From the NCBI RefSeq assembly GCF_025499425.1, contig NZ_JAIMCB010000006.1:62001-126000 (forward strand): a stretch of 64,000 bases of DNA, written 5' to 3'. The position numbers and the translations under genes were made by a program. This DNA is from Acidiferrimicrobium sp. IK. Its GTDB lineage: Bacteria; Actinomycetota; Acidimicrobiia; Acidimicrobiales; Palsa-688. Of this stretch, positions 44,762 to 53,482 are shown piece by piece (positions within the stretch are counted from its first letter, which is position 1; every line of letters begins with the position of its first letter). Below the pieces are notes generated by a model that was not told where the DNA came from, ran no database searches, and saw nothing but the letters and a program-made list of their open reading frames with translations.

Positions 44762-44789
44762 CTCAAGGCGCGCCCCGTGGTGACGAAAG
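44762..44789 (+). promoter_or_regulatory. Weak FliA-like promoter of the flbD-motAB-fliL unit
   Basis: CTCAA (44762-44766), exactly 15 nt, GACGAAAG (44782-44789). The -35 matches, but the -10 shares only the G-CGA-A positions with the other sites. It is listed because spacing and location fit. Confidence 0.35.
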
Positions 44790-44796
44790 AAGAAGT

Positions 44797-44809
44797 GGCA
44801 ATGGATGCC
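44797..44809 (+). promoter_or_regulatory. CsrA-type hairpin in the flbD leader
   Basis: GGCA-ATGGA-TGCC forms a 4-bp stem with ATGGA as the whole loop. A second site, ACAAGGACGT at 44823-44832, overlaps the Shine-Dalgarno sequence and matches the high-affinity CsrA sequence ACARGGAUGU at nine of ten positions. Confidence 0.5.
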
Positions 44810-44837
44810 GCGCTTCGCCCCACAAGGACGTGCCCCC

Positions 44838-45140
44838 ATGATTCTGCTCACCCGATTCCCAAAAGGTGACCGTCTCGCGCTGAACCCCGACCTGATCGAG
44901 CGGGCGGAGGCGCTCCCCGACACGGTCGTCACGATGACCGACAGCACCCGCTACGTCGTCGAGGAGTCCGTCGAAGAGCTGATCGAGATCATCAAGGAGT
45001 ACCGGGCCAGCATCCTGGCCATGGCCCAACGCTACGGAGTGGCGTCCGCCGGGCCGCCCCCCGGCTCGCTCCGGCTGGTGCGCGAAGCCAGCGACGCGCC
45101 GGAGGTGGCGCCGGCTGCGCCAGGGAGGCCCCGGCCGTGA
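44838..45140 (+). CDS. flbD: FlbD/SwrD-family flagellar protein
   Basis: This 100-residue protein has the short FlbD core MILLTRFPKGDRLALNPDLIERAEALPDTVVTMTDSTRYVVEE in its first 45 residues, then a helix and a Pro/Ala-rich tail. SwrD/FlbD proteins raise motor torque or expression and usually sit just before motA, as here. ATG 44838 has AAGGA upstream. The stop overlaps motA. Confidence 0.9.
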   Translation: MILLTRFPKGDRLALNPDLIERAEALPDTVVTMTDSTRYVVEESVEELIEIIKEYRASILAMAQRYGVASAGPPPGSLRLVREASDAPEVAPAAPGRPRP

Positions 45141-45913
45141 AGAAACTCGACCGCTTCACGGCCATGTGCATCGGCGGCGCGCTCGTCGCGGTGGTGCTGT
45201 CCATGATCATGGACGGGGCCAGCCCGGCGGCGTTGCTCAAGCCCGCCCCCTTGATCCTCGTGTTCGGCGGCACCATCGCGGTCGGCGCCGCCGGCTTGAT
45301 GAAAAAAGACGTCAAGAGCATCAAGCAGATCTTCAAGCTGGCCCTCGGCGTGCCCGAAACCGACCCCGCAGAGGACATCGCTCGGCTGGTCAACCTGGCC
45401 GACGTCGCCCGCCGCGACGGCCTTCTCGCCCTGGAGCAGGCAGCCGGCGAGATCGACGACCCGTTCCTGGCCAAGGGCATCCAGATGACCGTGGACGGCG
45501 TCGACTCCGACGAGATCGAGGAGATCCTCGAAACCGAGATCGCGGCGATGAAGGAACGGCACAAGGCCGGCGCCAAGTTCTTCGCTGACATGGGCGGTTA
45601 CGCCCCGACGCTCGGCATCATCGGCACCGTCATCGGGCTAATCCACGTGCTCGGCAACCTCTCCAACCCCAACGCCCTCGGGCCGGCGATCGGCTCGGCT
45701 TTCACCGCGACGCTGTGGGGCGTCATGAGCGCCAACCTGTTCTGGCTGCCGATCTCCAACAAGCTGAAGCGGGCGTCGGAGCTCGAGGTGTCCAGCAAGC
45801 GCATGATCCTCGCTGGTCTCCTCGCCGTGCAGGCCGGCAGCACGCCGCGCATGGTCGCCACCCGCCTCCAGGCCTACCGGGCGGCCAGCGAGCGGGCGGA
45901 TGAGGCGGCGTAG
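45137..45913 (+). CDS. motA: Flagellar stator protein MotA
   Basis: This 258-residue protein has four membrane helices (two near 10-50, two near 150-205) and a cytoplasmic loop with FLAKGIQMTVDGVDSDEIEEILETEI. YAPTLGIIGTVIGLIHVLGNL is the conserved helix-3 sequence. With MotB it forms the ion channel that drives rotation. The start is GTG 45137. Confidence 0.95.
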   Translation: MKKLDRFTAMCIGGALVAVVLSMIMDGASPAALLKPAPLILVFGGTIAVGAAGLMKKDVKSIKQIFKLALGVPETDPAEDIARLVNLADVARRDGLLALEQAAGEIDDPFLAKGIQMTVDGVDSDEIEEILETEIAAMKERHKAGAKFFADMGGYAPTLGIIGTVIGLIHVLGNLSNPNALGPAIGSAFTATLWGVMSANLFWLPISNKLKRASELEVSSKRMILAGLLAVQAGSTPRMVATRLQAYRAASERADEAA

Positions 45914-45915
45914 CC

Positions 45916-46731
45916 ATGAGCAAGAAGAAGCACGGAGCGGCCCACGACGACGACGAGGGTCACGCCGGCGGAGAGGAGCGCTGGTTGCTGACCTACGCCG
46001 ACATGATCACCCTGCTGCTGGCGCTGTTCATCCTGCTGTTCTCGGTCAGCACCATCAACCAGAAGAAGTTCGAGGCCCTGGCCCTCGGGCTCAAAGCGAC
46101 GTTCAACCCTAACCCCGGGGTCCTTCCCAACAGCAACGGGCTGCTCCAAAACAGCAGCCTGGTCAAGACCGCCGGCACCACTACCGGCAAACCGGCACCG
46201 CAGACCGCCACCACCCCGACCACCACCCCCACCATCAAAACGCCGCCGTCCGCGCCCAGCGCCAGCCAAGAGGCGCTGGCCGCCTTGGAGCAGCAGGTCG
46301 CCGCAGCGCTGAGAAGCAAGGGACTGGCCGGGTCGGTGTCGGAGTCCCTCGGCAACGGCGAGCTGACCGTTCAGCTCCTAGACGACAAGGTCTTCTTCGC
46401 CAGCGACTCCGCCGACCTCGGTTCGGTCGGCGACCAGGTCATCGACACGGTGGCGCAGGTGCTGGCCCCCACCGCCAACCTGATCGACGTCAACGGCTAC
46501 ACCGACAACCAGGCGATCACCGGCGGTCCCTACACCTCCAACGAGGAGCTGTCCGCAGTGCGCGCCGTCAACGTCGTCCTCCGGCTGAGCCGGACCGACG
46601 GGCTGGCGGCCAGCCGCCTGGCCGCCACCGGATTCGGCGACTCCCGTCCCTCCGCCCCCAACGACACCCCAGCGCACATGGCGCTCAACCGCCGGATCGA
46701 CATCGTCGTGCTCGCCGGCACAGGAGCTTGA
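45916..46731 (+). CDS. motB: Flagellar stator protein MotB
   Basis: This 271-residue protein has one N-terminal membrane helix with the ion-binding Asp (LLTYADMITLLLALFILLFS). A Thr/Pro linker (about 85-115) leads to an OmpA-like peptidoglycan-binding domain (about 140-268: NGYTDNQAI; RAVNVVLRL; GFGDSRPSAPNDTPAHMALNRRIDI). It anchors the stator to the wall. It lies 2 nt after motA. Tyr before the Asp (YAD) is compatible with proton- or sodium-driven types, so I do not assign the ion. Confidence 0.95.
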   Translation: MSKKKHGAAHDDDEGHAGGEERWLLTYADMITLLLALFILLFSVSTINQKKFEALALGLKATFNPNPGVLPNSNGLLQNSSLVKTAGTTTGKPAPQTATTPTTTPTIKTPPSAPSASQEALAALEQQVAAALRSKGLAGSVSESLGNGELTVQLLDDKVFFASDSADLGSVGDQVIDTVAQVLAPTANLIDVNGYTDNQAITGGPYTSNEELSAVRAVNVVLRLSRTDGLAASRLAATGFGDSRPSAPNDTPAHMALNRRIDIVVLAGTGA

Positions 46732-46733
46732 AG

Positions 46734-47210
46734 ATGACTGCCACCACCATCGCGCCCGCCCAAGCCGCCGGGACCGAGACCGCACCCAAGAAGAGCAAGA
46801 AGAAGCTCATCATCTTGCTGGTCGTCGTGCTCCTCGCCGGCGGCTACGTGGCCAAGGGGATCCTCCTCAAGCCGCACTACCTACCCGGCCAGAAGGTCCC
46901 GGCCGGCAAGATCCTCGACCTCAGCCAGCTGACCGTCAACCTCTCCGACGGGCACCTGGTGCAGGCCACCATCTCCTTGCAGCTGAGCAAGGTGGCCAAC
47001 TCCAAGGCGGTCGGCGCCGACCTGCAGCGCTTCGAGGACGCCATCAACACCGTGTTCGGAAGCGACAACTACGCCACCCTCCTGTCCCCGCAAGGACGCG
47101 ACGCGGCCAAAGCCGCCATCTTGAAGGACTGCCAGAAGATCACCGGCACCGTCGACGGCGCCGCGCAGCAGGTCCTCGACATCTACTTCGTCGGTTTCGT
47201 GATCCAGTAG
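46734..47210 (+). CDS. fliL: Flagellar basal body-associated protein FliL
   Basis: This 158-residue protein has a Lys-rich N-terminus, one membrane helix (about 26-43, LIILLVVVLLAGGYVAKG) and an extracellular domain (LSQLTVNLSDGHLVQATISLQLS; LQRFEDAINTVFGS). This is the FliL pattern, a stator-associated ring protein. ATG 46734 has AGGAG upstream and directly follows motB. Confidence 0.93.
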   Translation: MTATTIAPAQAAGTETAPKKSKKKLIILLVVVLLAGGYVAKGILLKPHYLPGQKVPAGKILDLSQLTVNLSDGHLVQATISLQLSKVANSKAVGADLQRFEDAINTVFGSDNYATLLSPQGRDAAKAAILKDCQKITGTVDGAAQQVLDIYFVGFVIQ

Positions 47211-47237
47211 GGCAGGTGCAGCGTTGCGCACGAGCCG

Positions 47238-47265
47238 CTCACCTTCGGCGCCGGCCGGTCGATAA
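47238..47265 (+). promoter_or_regulatory. FliA-like promoter of the flgN-flgK-flgL-csrA operon
   Basis: CTCAC (47238-47242), 15 nt, GTCGATAA (47258-47265), then exactly 7 nt to the ATG of flgN. No Shine-Dalgarno sequence is present. The -10 is one base from the classical GCCGATAA. Confidence 0.65.
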
Positions 47266-47272
47266 GTCACGC

Positions 47273-47755
47273 ATGGACCTCGACGCCATCTTGGGGTGCA
47301 TCCTCCTCGAGCAGGAAGCCCTCGACGAGCTGTCGTTCAAGCTCGAGGAGCAGCGCCTGATCCTCCTCGCCGGGCAGCACCGATACCTGGGACGGGCTAC
47401 CACCGAGATCGACGACGTCGCAGCCAACCTGGCCGCGCTCGGCCGTCAGCGGGCCGCGACCCTTGCCGACGCCGCCGGGGCCCTCGGTATCGACCCGAGC
47501 GCCACCCTCCGCGACATCGCCGAAGCTCTGCCCACCCCCGAGGCCCAAGCCCGGGTGTCCACCGCCCGCGACGCCATGCGCGCCACCGTCGCCCAGATCA
47601 ACCGCACGGTCGAAGAGAACCGCCGGCTGCTCGCCGGGGGACTGGCCGCTACCATCGACGCCCTGGCGATGCTCGGCACGGCGCCGTCCTACGACGCGTC
47701 AGGGACCGGCAGCCAAGGCGGCGAGCGGTCTGTCCTTCTCGACGCCCGGGCGTAA
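47273..47755 (+). CDS. flgN: FlgN-like hook-associated protein chaperone
   Basis: This 160-residue helical protein of FlgN type (DAILGCILLEQEALDELSFKLEEQRLILLAG; VAQINRTVEENRRLLAGGLAATIDALAML) would carry FlgK and FlgL to the export gate. It lies directly before flgK. ATG 47273 is supported by the FliA-like -10 element 7 nt upstream; the mRNA should be leaderless. Confidence 0.85.
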   Translation: MDLDAILGCILLEQEALDELSFKLEEQRLILLAGQHRYLGRATTEIDDVAANLAALGRQRAATLADAAGALGIDPSATLRDIAEALPTPEAQARVSTARDAMRATVAQINRTVEENRRLLAGGLAATIDALAMLGTAPSYDASGTGSQGGERSVLLDARA

Positions 47756-47763
47756 GGAGCCAC

Positions 47764-49107
47764 ATGGGCAACCTCGCTCTCAGTATCGCGGCGTCGGGCG
47801 TCACCGCCCAGCAGACCGCCATGGACACCGTCGCCCAGAACCTGGCGAACTCCAACACCCCCGGCTACGTGCAGGAAACCCCGACGCTCACCGCAGCGGC
47901 GGGGCTGTCCCCGCTCGGCGTCGGGCTCGGCGTGACCCCCCTGGCCTCCGGCCAGGCCTACGACGGGCTGCTGCAGACCAGCGCCCAGCAGGCGTCCGCG
48001 GCCCTGGCCCAAAGCGGGGCTCTCCAACAGGTCCTCCAGGGCATCCAAACCGGGTTTCCGGTCTCGACGACCACCGGCCTCAACGCCGACCTGTCGGCGT
48101 TCTGGCAGTCCTGGGACACCGTCGCGCAGAAACCCTCCGACAGCGGCGCCCGCTCCCAGGTGATCAACCTGGCCTCCAACCTCATCTCGGACCTGCACAC
48201 CTCCTCGGCTGCCATCGCGACCAGCCAGGGCAACGCCCAGCAGCAACTCTCCGCGCTGGTCAGCGCCGACAACTCGGTGCTGACCCAACTCGCGCAGCTC
48301 AACACCGCCATCATCACCACCAAGGCAGCGGGGAGCTCGGCCAATTCGCTGATCGACCAGCAGAGCCAGCTGATGAACCAGCTGTCGCAGGACCTGGGAG
48401 CGGTGTCGTCGCTGCAGCCGAACGGGACCATCAACGTGAGCATCGGCGGGGTCAACGTCGTGGCGGGGGTGACCGCGTCCCAGCTGCAGCTGACCGGCAC
48501 CGCCGGCTCGCTCGGCGTGCAGACCACCACCGGGACCGCGGTGACGATGACGTCGGGGTCCGCGGCGGGGACCCTCGCGGCGATCAACCAGTACCTCCCC
48601 GACTACCAAAGCCAGCTCGACGGCGTCGCCAACGACCTCGCAACCACGGTCAACACGCAGCTGGCCGCCGGATACACCGCCTCCGGGGCGCCCGGCGGTC
48701 CCCTCTTCACCATCGGCTCGGGCGCGGCGAGCATCGGCCTCGTGGCGGCGGTCGCCGCCGACCCCTCGCTGCTGGCCGCGTCGGGGACCGCGACGCTTCC
48801 CGACGCCGCGAACAACGGGGCCAACGCCCAGTCAATGGCCAACCTCTACGACGCGTCCAGCGGCCCTGACACCGCCTACCGCAGCTTCGTGCAGACCATG
48901 GGCACCCAGATCTCGGCGCTCAACAGCCAGGTGCAGACCCAGACGTCGGTCGCCAACGCCGCCCAGGCCAACCTCCAAGCGGTGAGCGGCGTCAACGTGA
49001 ACAGCCAGATGGTGATGATGCTCAACTACCAGCAGTCCTACCAGGCGTCGGCGAAGGTGATCAGCGCCGTCGACCAGATGATGCAGTCCCTGCTCCAGGC
49101 CACCTGA
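47764..49107 (+). CDS. flgK: Flagellar hook-associated protein FlgK (HAP1)
   Basis: This 447-residue protein has the HAP1 N-terminus (GVTAQQTAMDTVAQNLANSNTPGYVQET), a helical middle (SALVSADNSVLTQLAQLNTAI) and the C-terminus VNVNSQMVMMLNYQQSYQASAKVISAVDQMMQSLLQ. It joins hook and filament. ATG 47764 has AAGGAG upstream. Confidence 0.94.
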   Translation: MGNLALSIAASGVTAQQTAMDTVAQNLANSNTPGYVQETPTLTAAAGLSPLGVGLGVTPLASGQAYDGLLQTSAQQASAALAQSGALQQVLQGIQTGFPVSTTTGLNADLSAFWQSWDTVAQKPSDSGARSQVINLASNLISDLHTSSAAIATSQGNAQQQLSALVSADNSVLTQLAQLNTAIITTKAAGSSANSLIDQQSQLMNQLSQDLGAVSSLQPNGTINVSIGGVNVVAGVTASQLQLTGTAGSLGVQTTTGTAVTMTSGSAAGTLAAINQYLPDYQSQLDGVANDLATTVNTQLAAGYTASGAPGGPLFTIGSGAASIGLVAAVAADPSLLAASGTATLPDAANNGANAQSMANLYDASSGPDTAYRSFVQTMGTQISALNSQVQTQTSVANAAQANLQAVSGVNVNSQMVMMLNYQQSYQASAKVISAVDQMMQSLLQAT

Positions 49108-49151
49108 GCCGCACGGAACCTGAGCTGCACGGACCCTGAGGAGCCGCTTCC

Positions 49152-50081
49152 ATGTCAAGCGTTACAGCCACCCCCGTCACCTACACCCCGTCGGTCATCG
49201 CCCAGCAGATGATCTCCAACGTCAACAGCGACGAGGCGTACCAGGCCGGCCTGCAGGAGCAGCTGGCGACCGGGGTCAGCATCAACTCCGCGTCGGACAA
49301 CCCGGCCGGCGCCGCGCAGGTGCTGGCCCTCGGCGCCAGCATCGCCCGCAGCGCCCAGTACCAGACCAACGCCAGCGACGGGGTGGGCTGGCTGTCGACG
49401 GGCACCTCGACGCTCAACTCGATCATCAACACGCTGCAAAGCGTGCAGCAGGCCGCCCAGGGCGCGTCAGGCGTGGCCCTCACCGGGGGCACCAACGCGT
49501 TGCAGGCCATCGTCGGTCAGGTCAACTCGGCGGCCAACGAGATCTTGCAGCTGGCCAACACCACCTACGACGGGCAGGCCATCTTCGCCGGGACCGGCAA
49601 CCCCGGCCAGGCCTACGACTCCACGGGAACCTACGTCGGTGGCGGCTCCGCCCCGAGGCGAACCGTCGGACCCGGCACGCAGATCACCATCGGGGTCACC
49701 GGGCCGGCGGTGTTCGGGTCGGGACCGACCGGCCTGCTCGGCGCCGGCGGCGTCCTCGCCAAGCTGGCCCAGGACCTCTCGACCGGTACTCCCGCCTCGC
49801 TGACTCAGGCCACCACCACCGACCTCCAGGCGCTCGGCGCCGCCCTGGACCAAGTCACCACCCAGGCCGCCACCCTCGGCGAGCAGTACCAGCAGGCCCA
49901 GGCGTTCTCCGCCCAAGCCACGCTGGCCAACACCGCCCTCCAGACCCAGCTGTCCTCAACCGACAGCACCGACATCGCCAAGGTCACCACCGAGCTCAAC
50001 CAGGCCCAGAACAACTTCCAGTCCGGGCTGTGGGCCATCTCCAAGCTCAACCAGACGTCCCTCGTCCAGTACCTGGGGTGA
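49152..50081 (+). CDS. flgL: Flagellar hook-associated protein FlgL (HAP3)
   Basis: This 309-residue flagellin-like protein has VTYTPSVIAQQMISNVNSDEAYQAGLQEQLATGVSINSASDNPAGAAQV at its N-terminus, a middle domain, and a C-terminal helix (AKVTTELNQAQNNFQSGLWAISKLNQTSLVQYLG). It lies between FlgK and the first flagellin ring. It is in the flgN-K-L-csrA operon, with GAGGAGC before the ATG. Confidence 0.94.
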   Translation: MSSVTATPVTYTPSVIAQQMISNVNSDEAYQAGLQEQLATGVSINSASDNPAGAAQVLALGASIARSAQYQTNASDGVGWLSTGTSTLNSIINTLQSVQQAAQGASGVALTGGTNALQAIVGQVNSAANEILQLANTTYDGQAIFAGTGNPGQAYDSTGTYVGGGSAPRRTVGPGTQITIGVTGPAVFGSGPTGLLGAGGVLAKLAQDLSTGTPASLTQATTTDLQALGAALDQVTTQAATLGEQYQQAQAFSAQATLANTALQTQLSSTDSTDIAKVTTELNQAQNNFQSGLWAISKLNQTSLVQYLG

Positions 50082-50106
50082 GCGCGCCGCGGCGGGGACT
50101 CTCTAA

Positions 50107-50138
50107 GCTCCCGTCTCGGTAGCCGCCACGGAGGGAGC
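50107..50138 (+). promoter_or_regulatory. Hairpin that can mask the csrA Shine-Dalgarno sequence
   Basis: GCTCCC (50107-50112) is fully complementary to GGGAGC (50133-50138), which is part of the csrA ribosome-binding site. ACGGA at 50128-50132 lies in the loop right beside the 3' arm. This fits autoregulation by CsrA, but a 20-nt loop makes the stem modest. Confidence 0.45.
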
Positions 50139-50141
50139 ACC

Positions 50142-50396
50142 ATGCTTGTCCTGACCCGCAGTGCCAACCAGAGCATCGTGATCGGGCACGACATCGTGCT
50201 CACGGTCCTCGAGGTGCGGGGGGATCAGGTCCGCATCGGGATCGACGCCCCCAGAGAGATCCAGGTCCACCGGATGGAGGTGTTCCAGGCCCTGCAGGAA
50301 GCCAACCGGCAAGCCGCCGAGTCGGCCGGCGACCTCGACGCCCTGCAGCAACTGGCGGCCAAGGCCCCGGCCGACCGCCGGCCGCCCCCAGCCTGA
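50142..50396 (+). CDS. csrA: Carbon storage regulator CsrA (translational regulator)
   Basis: This 84-residue RNA-binding dimer has the intact family sequence [25 protein letters not shown], then [19 protein letters not shown], including the RNA-contact residues Leu4 and the Arg of VHR. The C-terminal 25-residue extension is Ala/Pro-rich. CsrA binds A(N)GGA motifs in leaders and blocks ribosome access; FliW antagonises it. It is last in the flgN-K-L operon. GGAGGGAG precedes the ATG. Confidence 0.96.
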   Translation: MLVLTRSANQSIVIGHDIVLTVLEVRGDQVRIGIDAPREIQVHRMEVFQALQEANRQAAESAGDLDALQQLAAKAPADRRPPPA

Positions 50397-50414
50397 GGAT
50401 CGGTCAGGGTCGGG

Positions 50415-50420
50415 TAGCGT
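50415..50420 (+). promoter_or_regulatory. -10 box TAGCGT of purN, leaderless
   Basis: TAGCGT ends 6 nt before the GTG at 50427. It sits in the 30-nt gap after csrA, so purN has its own promoter. Confidence 0.45.
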
Positions 50421-50426
50421 CGGGAC

Positions 50427-51029
50427 GTGCAACAACCGCGTCCCGATCGTGGCGTCCTCGGCGTGCTGGCGTCGGGGACCGGCTCGATCCTCGAGGCCAT
50501 CCTCGGTGCCGACCTGCCCGTCGCGGTGGTCGTGGTCGACCGGCCGTGCCGGGCGATGGACGTCGCCCGCGACGCCGGGGTTCCGGCGCAGCTCGTAGCC
50601 CGCACCGACTTCGGCGCGGCGTTCGACCGGGCCGCCTACACCGCCCGGGTCGTCGAGGCCCTCGAGCGTCACGGCGTGCAGGCGGTGGCGATGGCCGGCT
50701 TTGGCACCGTGCTGTCCGCTGCGGTCTTCGAGCGCTTCCCGGGCCGGGTCCTCAACACCCATCCGGCGCTTCTCCCCGCCTTCAAGGGGTGGCACGCGGT
50801 GCGAGCCGCCCTCGAAGCCGGGGTCGCGGAGACCGGCTGCACCGTGCACATCGCGACCGAGGCGGTCGACGAGGGGCCGATCCTGGCCCAAGAGTCCGTG
50901 CCGGTGTTGCCAGGCGACAGCGAGGACAGCCTGCACGAGCGGATCAAGGCGGTCGAGCGCCGCCTCTACCCGGCCACCATCGCCTCTTTCCTCACCTCTA
51001 TCAACGACAAATTGGAGACCCGCACGTGA
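50427..51029 (+). CDS. purN: Phosphoribosylglycinamide formyltransferase
   Basis: This 200-residue protein has GVLASGTGSILEAIL, VVVVDRPCRAMDVARDAGVP, and the catalytic segment VLNTHPALLPAFKG with the Asn-His pair. GCTVHIATEAVDEGPILAQ supplies the second folate-binding motif. It transfers a formyl group from 10-formyl-THF to GAR in purine synthesis. It starts at GTG 50427 and overlaps purH. Confidence 0.95.
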   Translation: MQQPRPDRGVLGVLASGTGSILEAILGADLPVAVVVVDRPCRAMDVARDAGVPAQLVARTDFGAAFDRAAYTARVVEALERHGVQAVAMAGFGTVLSAAVFERFPGRVLNTHPALLPAFKGWHAVRAALEAGVAETGCTVHIATEAVDEGPILAQESVPVLPGDSEDSLHERIKAVERRLYPATIASFLTSINDKLETRT

Positions 51030-52537
51030 GAGTGCTGCTGTCGGTGTACGACAAGACCGGGCTCGAGGACTTCGCCCGCGGGCTGACCGCGCTCGGCCAC
51101 GACCTCGTCGCCAGCGGGGGTACGGCCCGGGCGCTGGCCGACGCCGGGATCGCCCACCGCGACGTCGAGTCGGTCACCGAAGCCCCCGAGATGCTCGGCG
51201 GCCGGGTCAAGACCCTCCATCCCCGGCTGCACGGCGGGATCCTCGCCGACCGCTCCAAGCCCGAGCACCTCGCCGACCTCGAAGGCCAAGGCATCGAGCT
51301 GATCGGGATGGTCGTGTGCAACCTGTACCCGTTCAGCTCCAACCCGTCCATCGAGCTGATCGACGTCGGCGGGCCGAGCATGGTGCGCGCCGCGGCTAAG
51401 AACTGGGCTCACGTGGCGAGCGTCGTCGACCCCGGCGACTACGCCGCGGTGCTCGAGGAGCTGCGCGCCGGCGCCCTGAGCGACGGGCTGCGCAAGCGGC
51501 TGGCGGCCAAGGCCTTCGCCCACACCGCCGCATACGACGCGACCATCGCCAACTGGTTCGCCTCCGAGGAGCAGGGCGGAGAGAGGTTGCCCGAGACCGT
51601 CCACATCTCGCTGGAGAAGGCCGCGCCTCTCCGCTACGGCGAGAACCCCCACCAGCAGGGGGCCCGCTACCGCGAGTCGGGGCGTCGCAGCTGGTGGGAC
51701 GACGTGGTGCAACACGGCGGGATGGCCCTGTCCTACCTCAACCTCTACGACGCTGACGCGGCGTGGCGGCTGGTGCACCAGCTGGCCGACCTCGGCCCGG
51801 CCGCCGCGGTCGTGGTCAAGCACGCCAACCCGTGCGGGGCCGCAGTAGCCGCCGACGTCCAGACCGCCTACGACCGGGCCTTCGAGTGCGACCCGATGTC
51901 GGCGTTCGGCGGGATCGTCGCCCTCTCGGCGCCGGTGACCGCCTCGGTCGCCGCGGAGATGGTCGCCAACGCCAAAGCCGACGTGGTCATCGCCCCGAGC
52001 TACGACGCCGATGCCCTCGAGCTGTTCGCGGCCAAACGCAAGAACATGCGGGTCCTTGCCGCTCCCGCGCCCACCGCCGACCCGCTCCACTTCCGTCAGA
52101 TCTCCGGCGGGTGGCTGGTGCAAGAACCGTACCGGTTCGCCGCCGGGCGGGATCAGTGGAGGGTGGTGACCAAGGCGCAGCCCACCGCCGAGCAGTGGAC
52201 CGACATGGAGCTGGCGTGGCGGGTGTGCGCGTGGGTGAAGTCCAACGCCATCGTCCTAGCCGCCAACGGGATGGCCGTCGGGATCGGCGGCGGCCAGCAG
52301 AACCGGGTGACGCCGGGCGAGATCGCCGCGGCGCGCGCCGCGGGCCGGGCGAAGGGCGGCGCCGCCGCCAGCGACGCGTTCTTCCCGTTCCGCGACGGCC
52401 TGGACGCCTGCGCGGCAGCGGGAGTCGCGTCGGTGGTGCAGCCCGGCGGGTCGGTCAGCGACGAAAAGGTGATCGCCGCCGCGGACGAGCACGGCCTGGT
52501 GATGGTGTTCACCGGCGAACGGCAGTTCCAGCACTGA
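51026..52537 (+). CDS. purH: Bifunctional AICAR formyltransferase / IMP cyclohydrolase
   Basis: This 503-residue enzyme has the IMP cyclohydrolase part first (VYDKTGLEDFARGL; SGGTARALADAG; VKTLHPRLHGGIL; DVGGPSMVRAAAKNW) and the AICAR transformylase part after (LRYGENPHQQGA; VVKHANPCGAA; NAIVLAANGMAVGIGGGQQNRV). It catalyses the last two steps of IMP synthesis. The start GTG 51026 overlaps the purN stop. Confidence 0.96.
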   Translation: MRVLLSVYDKTGLEDFARGLTALGHDLVASGGTARALADAGIAHRDVESVTEAPEMLGGRVKTLHPRLHGGILADRSKPEHLADLEGQGIELIGMVVCNLYPFSSNPSIELIDVGGPSMVRAAAKNWAHVASVVDPGDYAAVLEELRAGALSDGLRKRLAAKAFAHTAAYDATIANWFASEEQGGERLPETVHISLEKAAPLRYGENPHQQGARYRESGRRSWWDDVVQHGGMALSYLNLYDADAAWRLVHQLADLGPAAAVVVKHANPCGAAVAADVQTAYDRAFECDPMSAFGGIVALSAPVTASVAAEMVANAKADVVIAPSYDADALELFAAKRKNMRVLAAPAPTADPLHFRQISGGWLVQEPYRFAAGRDQWRVVTKAQPTAEQWTDMELAWRVCAWVKSNAIVLAANGMAVGIGGGQQNRVTPGEIAAARAAGRAKGGAAASDAFFPFRDGLDACAAAGVASVVQPGGSVSDEKVIAAADEHGLVMVFTGERQFQH

Positions 52538-53400
52538 TGGCCGCGATCATGATCCCCGGCGGCCCCGTCGCCGAAGCCGTCCTCGATGACGTGGCCAAGC
52601 GGGTCGCGTCGCTGCGCGACGCCGGTGTCACCGTTGGCTTGGCCACCGTCCTCGTCGGCGACGACCCGGCTTCGGCCGGTTACGTCCGCAAAAAGCACGA
52701 GACCTGCGAAGCCGTCGGCATGGCCAGCTTCGACGTGCGCATCCCAGCCAGCGCCACCCAGGCCGACCTCCTAGCGGAGATCGCCCGCCTCAACGCCGAC
52801 CCCGCGGTGCACGGCTTCATCGTCCAAAACCCGGTCCCGGCAGGCTTCGACTTCAACGCCGCGATGGCCGCCGTCGACCCGGCCAAAGACGCCGACGGGC
52901 TCCACCCGACCAACCTCGGGTTCCTGGCGCTCGGCGTGCGCGACACGCCCCGGCCCTGCACGCCGCTCGGGATCGTGGCCATGCTGGCCCACTATGAGGT
53001 CCCGGTGGCAGGGAGGCACGCGGTGATCGTCGGGCGAGGCCCGACCCTCGGCCGGCCGCTGTCGATGATGCTGGCACTCAAGGAGCCAGGAGCCAACGCC
53101 GCGGTCACGGTGGTGCACACCGGCGTGCCCGACTGGCGGGACCTCACCAAGCAGGCCGACATCGTGGTCGGCGCAACCGGCGTCCCCAACATGATCACCC
53201 CCGACGTCATCAAGCCCGGCGCCGCGGTTATCGGCGGCGGGATGACGTGGGAAGGCCGCAAGGTCCTCTCCGACATCGACGAGTCCTGCGCGGAGGTCGC
53301 CGGCTGGATCACCCCCCGCCTGGGCGGCGTCGGCGTCACGACCGTCGCCATGCTGCTGCGCAACACCGTCCTCGCCGCGGAGCGAGCAGCCGGAGCCTGA
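52537..53400 (+). CDS. folD: Methylenetetrahydrofolate dehydrogenase/cyclohydrolase FolD
   Basis: This 287-residue protein has the catalytic Lys region in GYVRKKHETCEAVGM, HGFIVQNPVP, KDADGLHPTNLG, the cofactor site VIVGRGPTLGRPLSMML, and PRLGGVGVTTVAMLLRNT. It interconverts methylene-, methenyl- and 10-formyl-THF and so supplies PurN and PurH. It begins at ATG 52537, sharing one base with the purH stop, or at ATG 52549. Confidence 0.94.
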   Translation: MAAIMIPGGPVAEAVLDDVAKRVASLRDAGVTVGLATVLVGDDPASAGYVRKKHETCEAVGMASFDVRIPASATQADLLAEIARLNADPAVHGFIVQNPVPAGFDFNAAMAAVDPAKDADGLHPTNLGFLALGVRDTPRPCTPLGIVAMLAHYEVPVAGRHAVIVGRGPTLGRPLSMMLALKEPGANAAVTVVHTGVPDWRDLTKQADIVVGATGVPNMITPDVIKPGAAVIGGGMTWEGRKVLSDIDESCAEVAGWITPRLGGVGVTTVAMLLRNTVLAAERAAGA

Positions 53401-53482
53401 CCGCCGGGCCGGCGGGACCGGTGTCAACCGCCGGAGGGCACGGCGCGTTGAGACCACATCCCCGCCGCCGGAAAGGAGGCCG

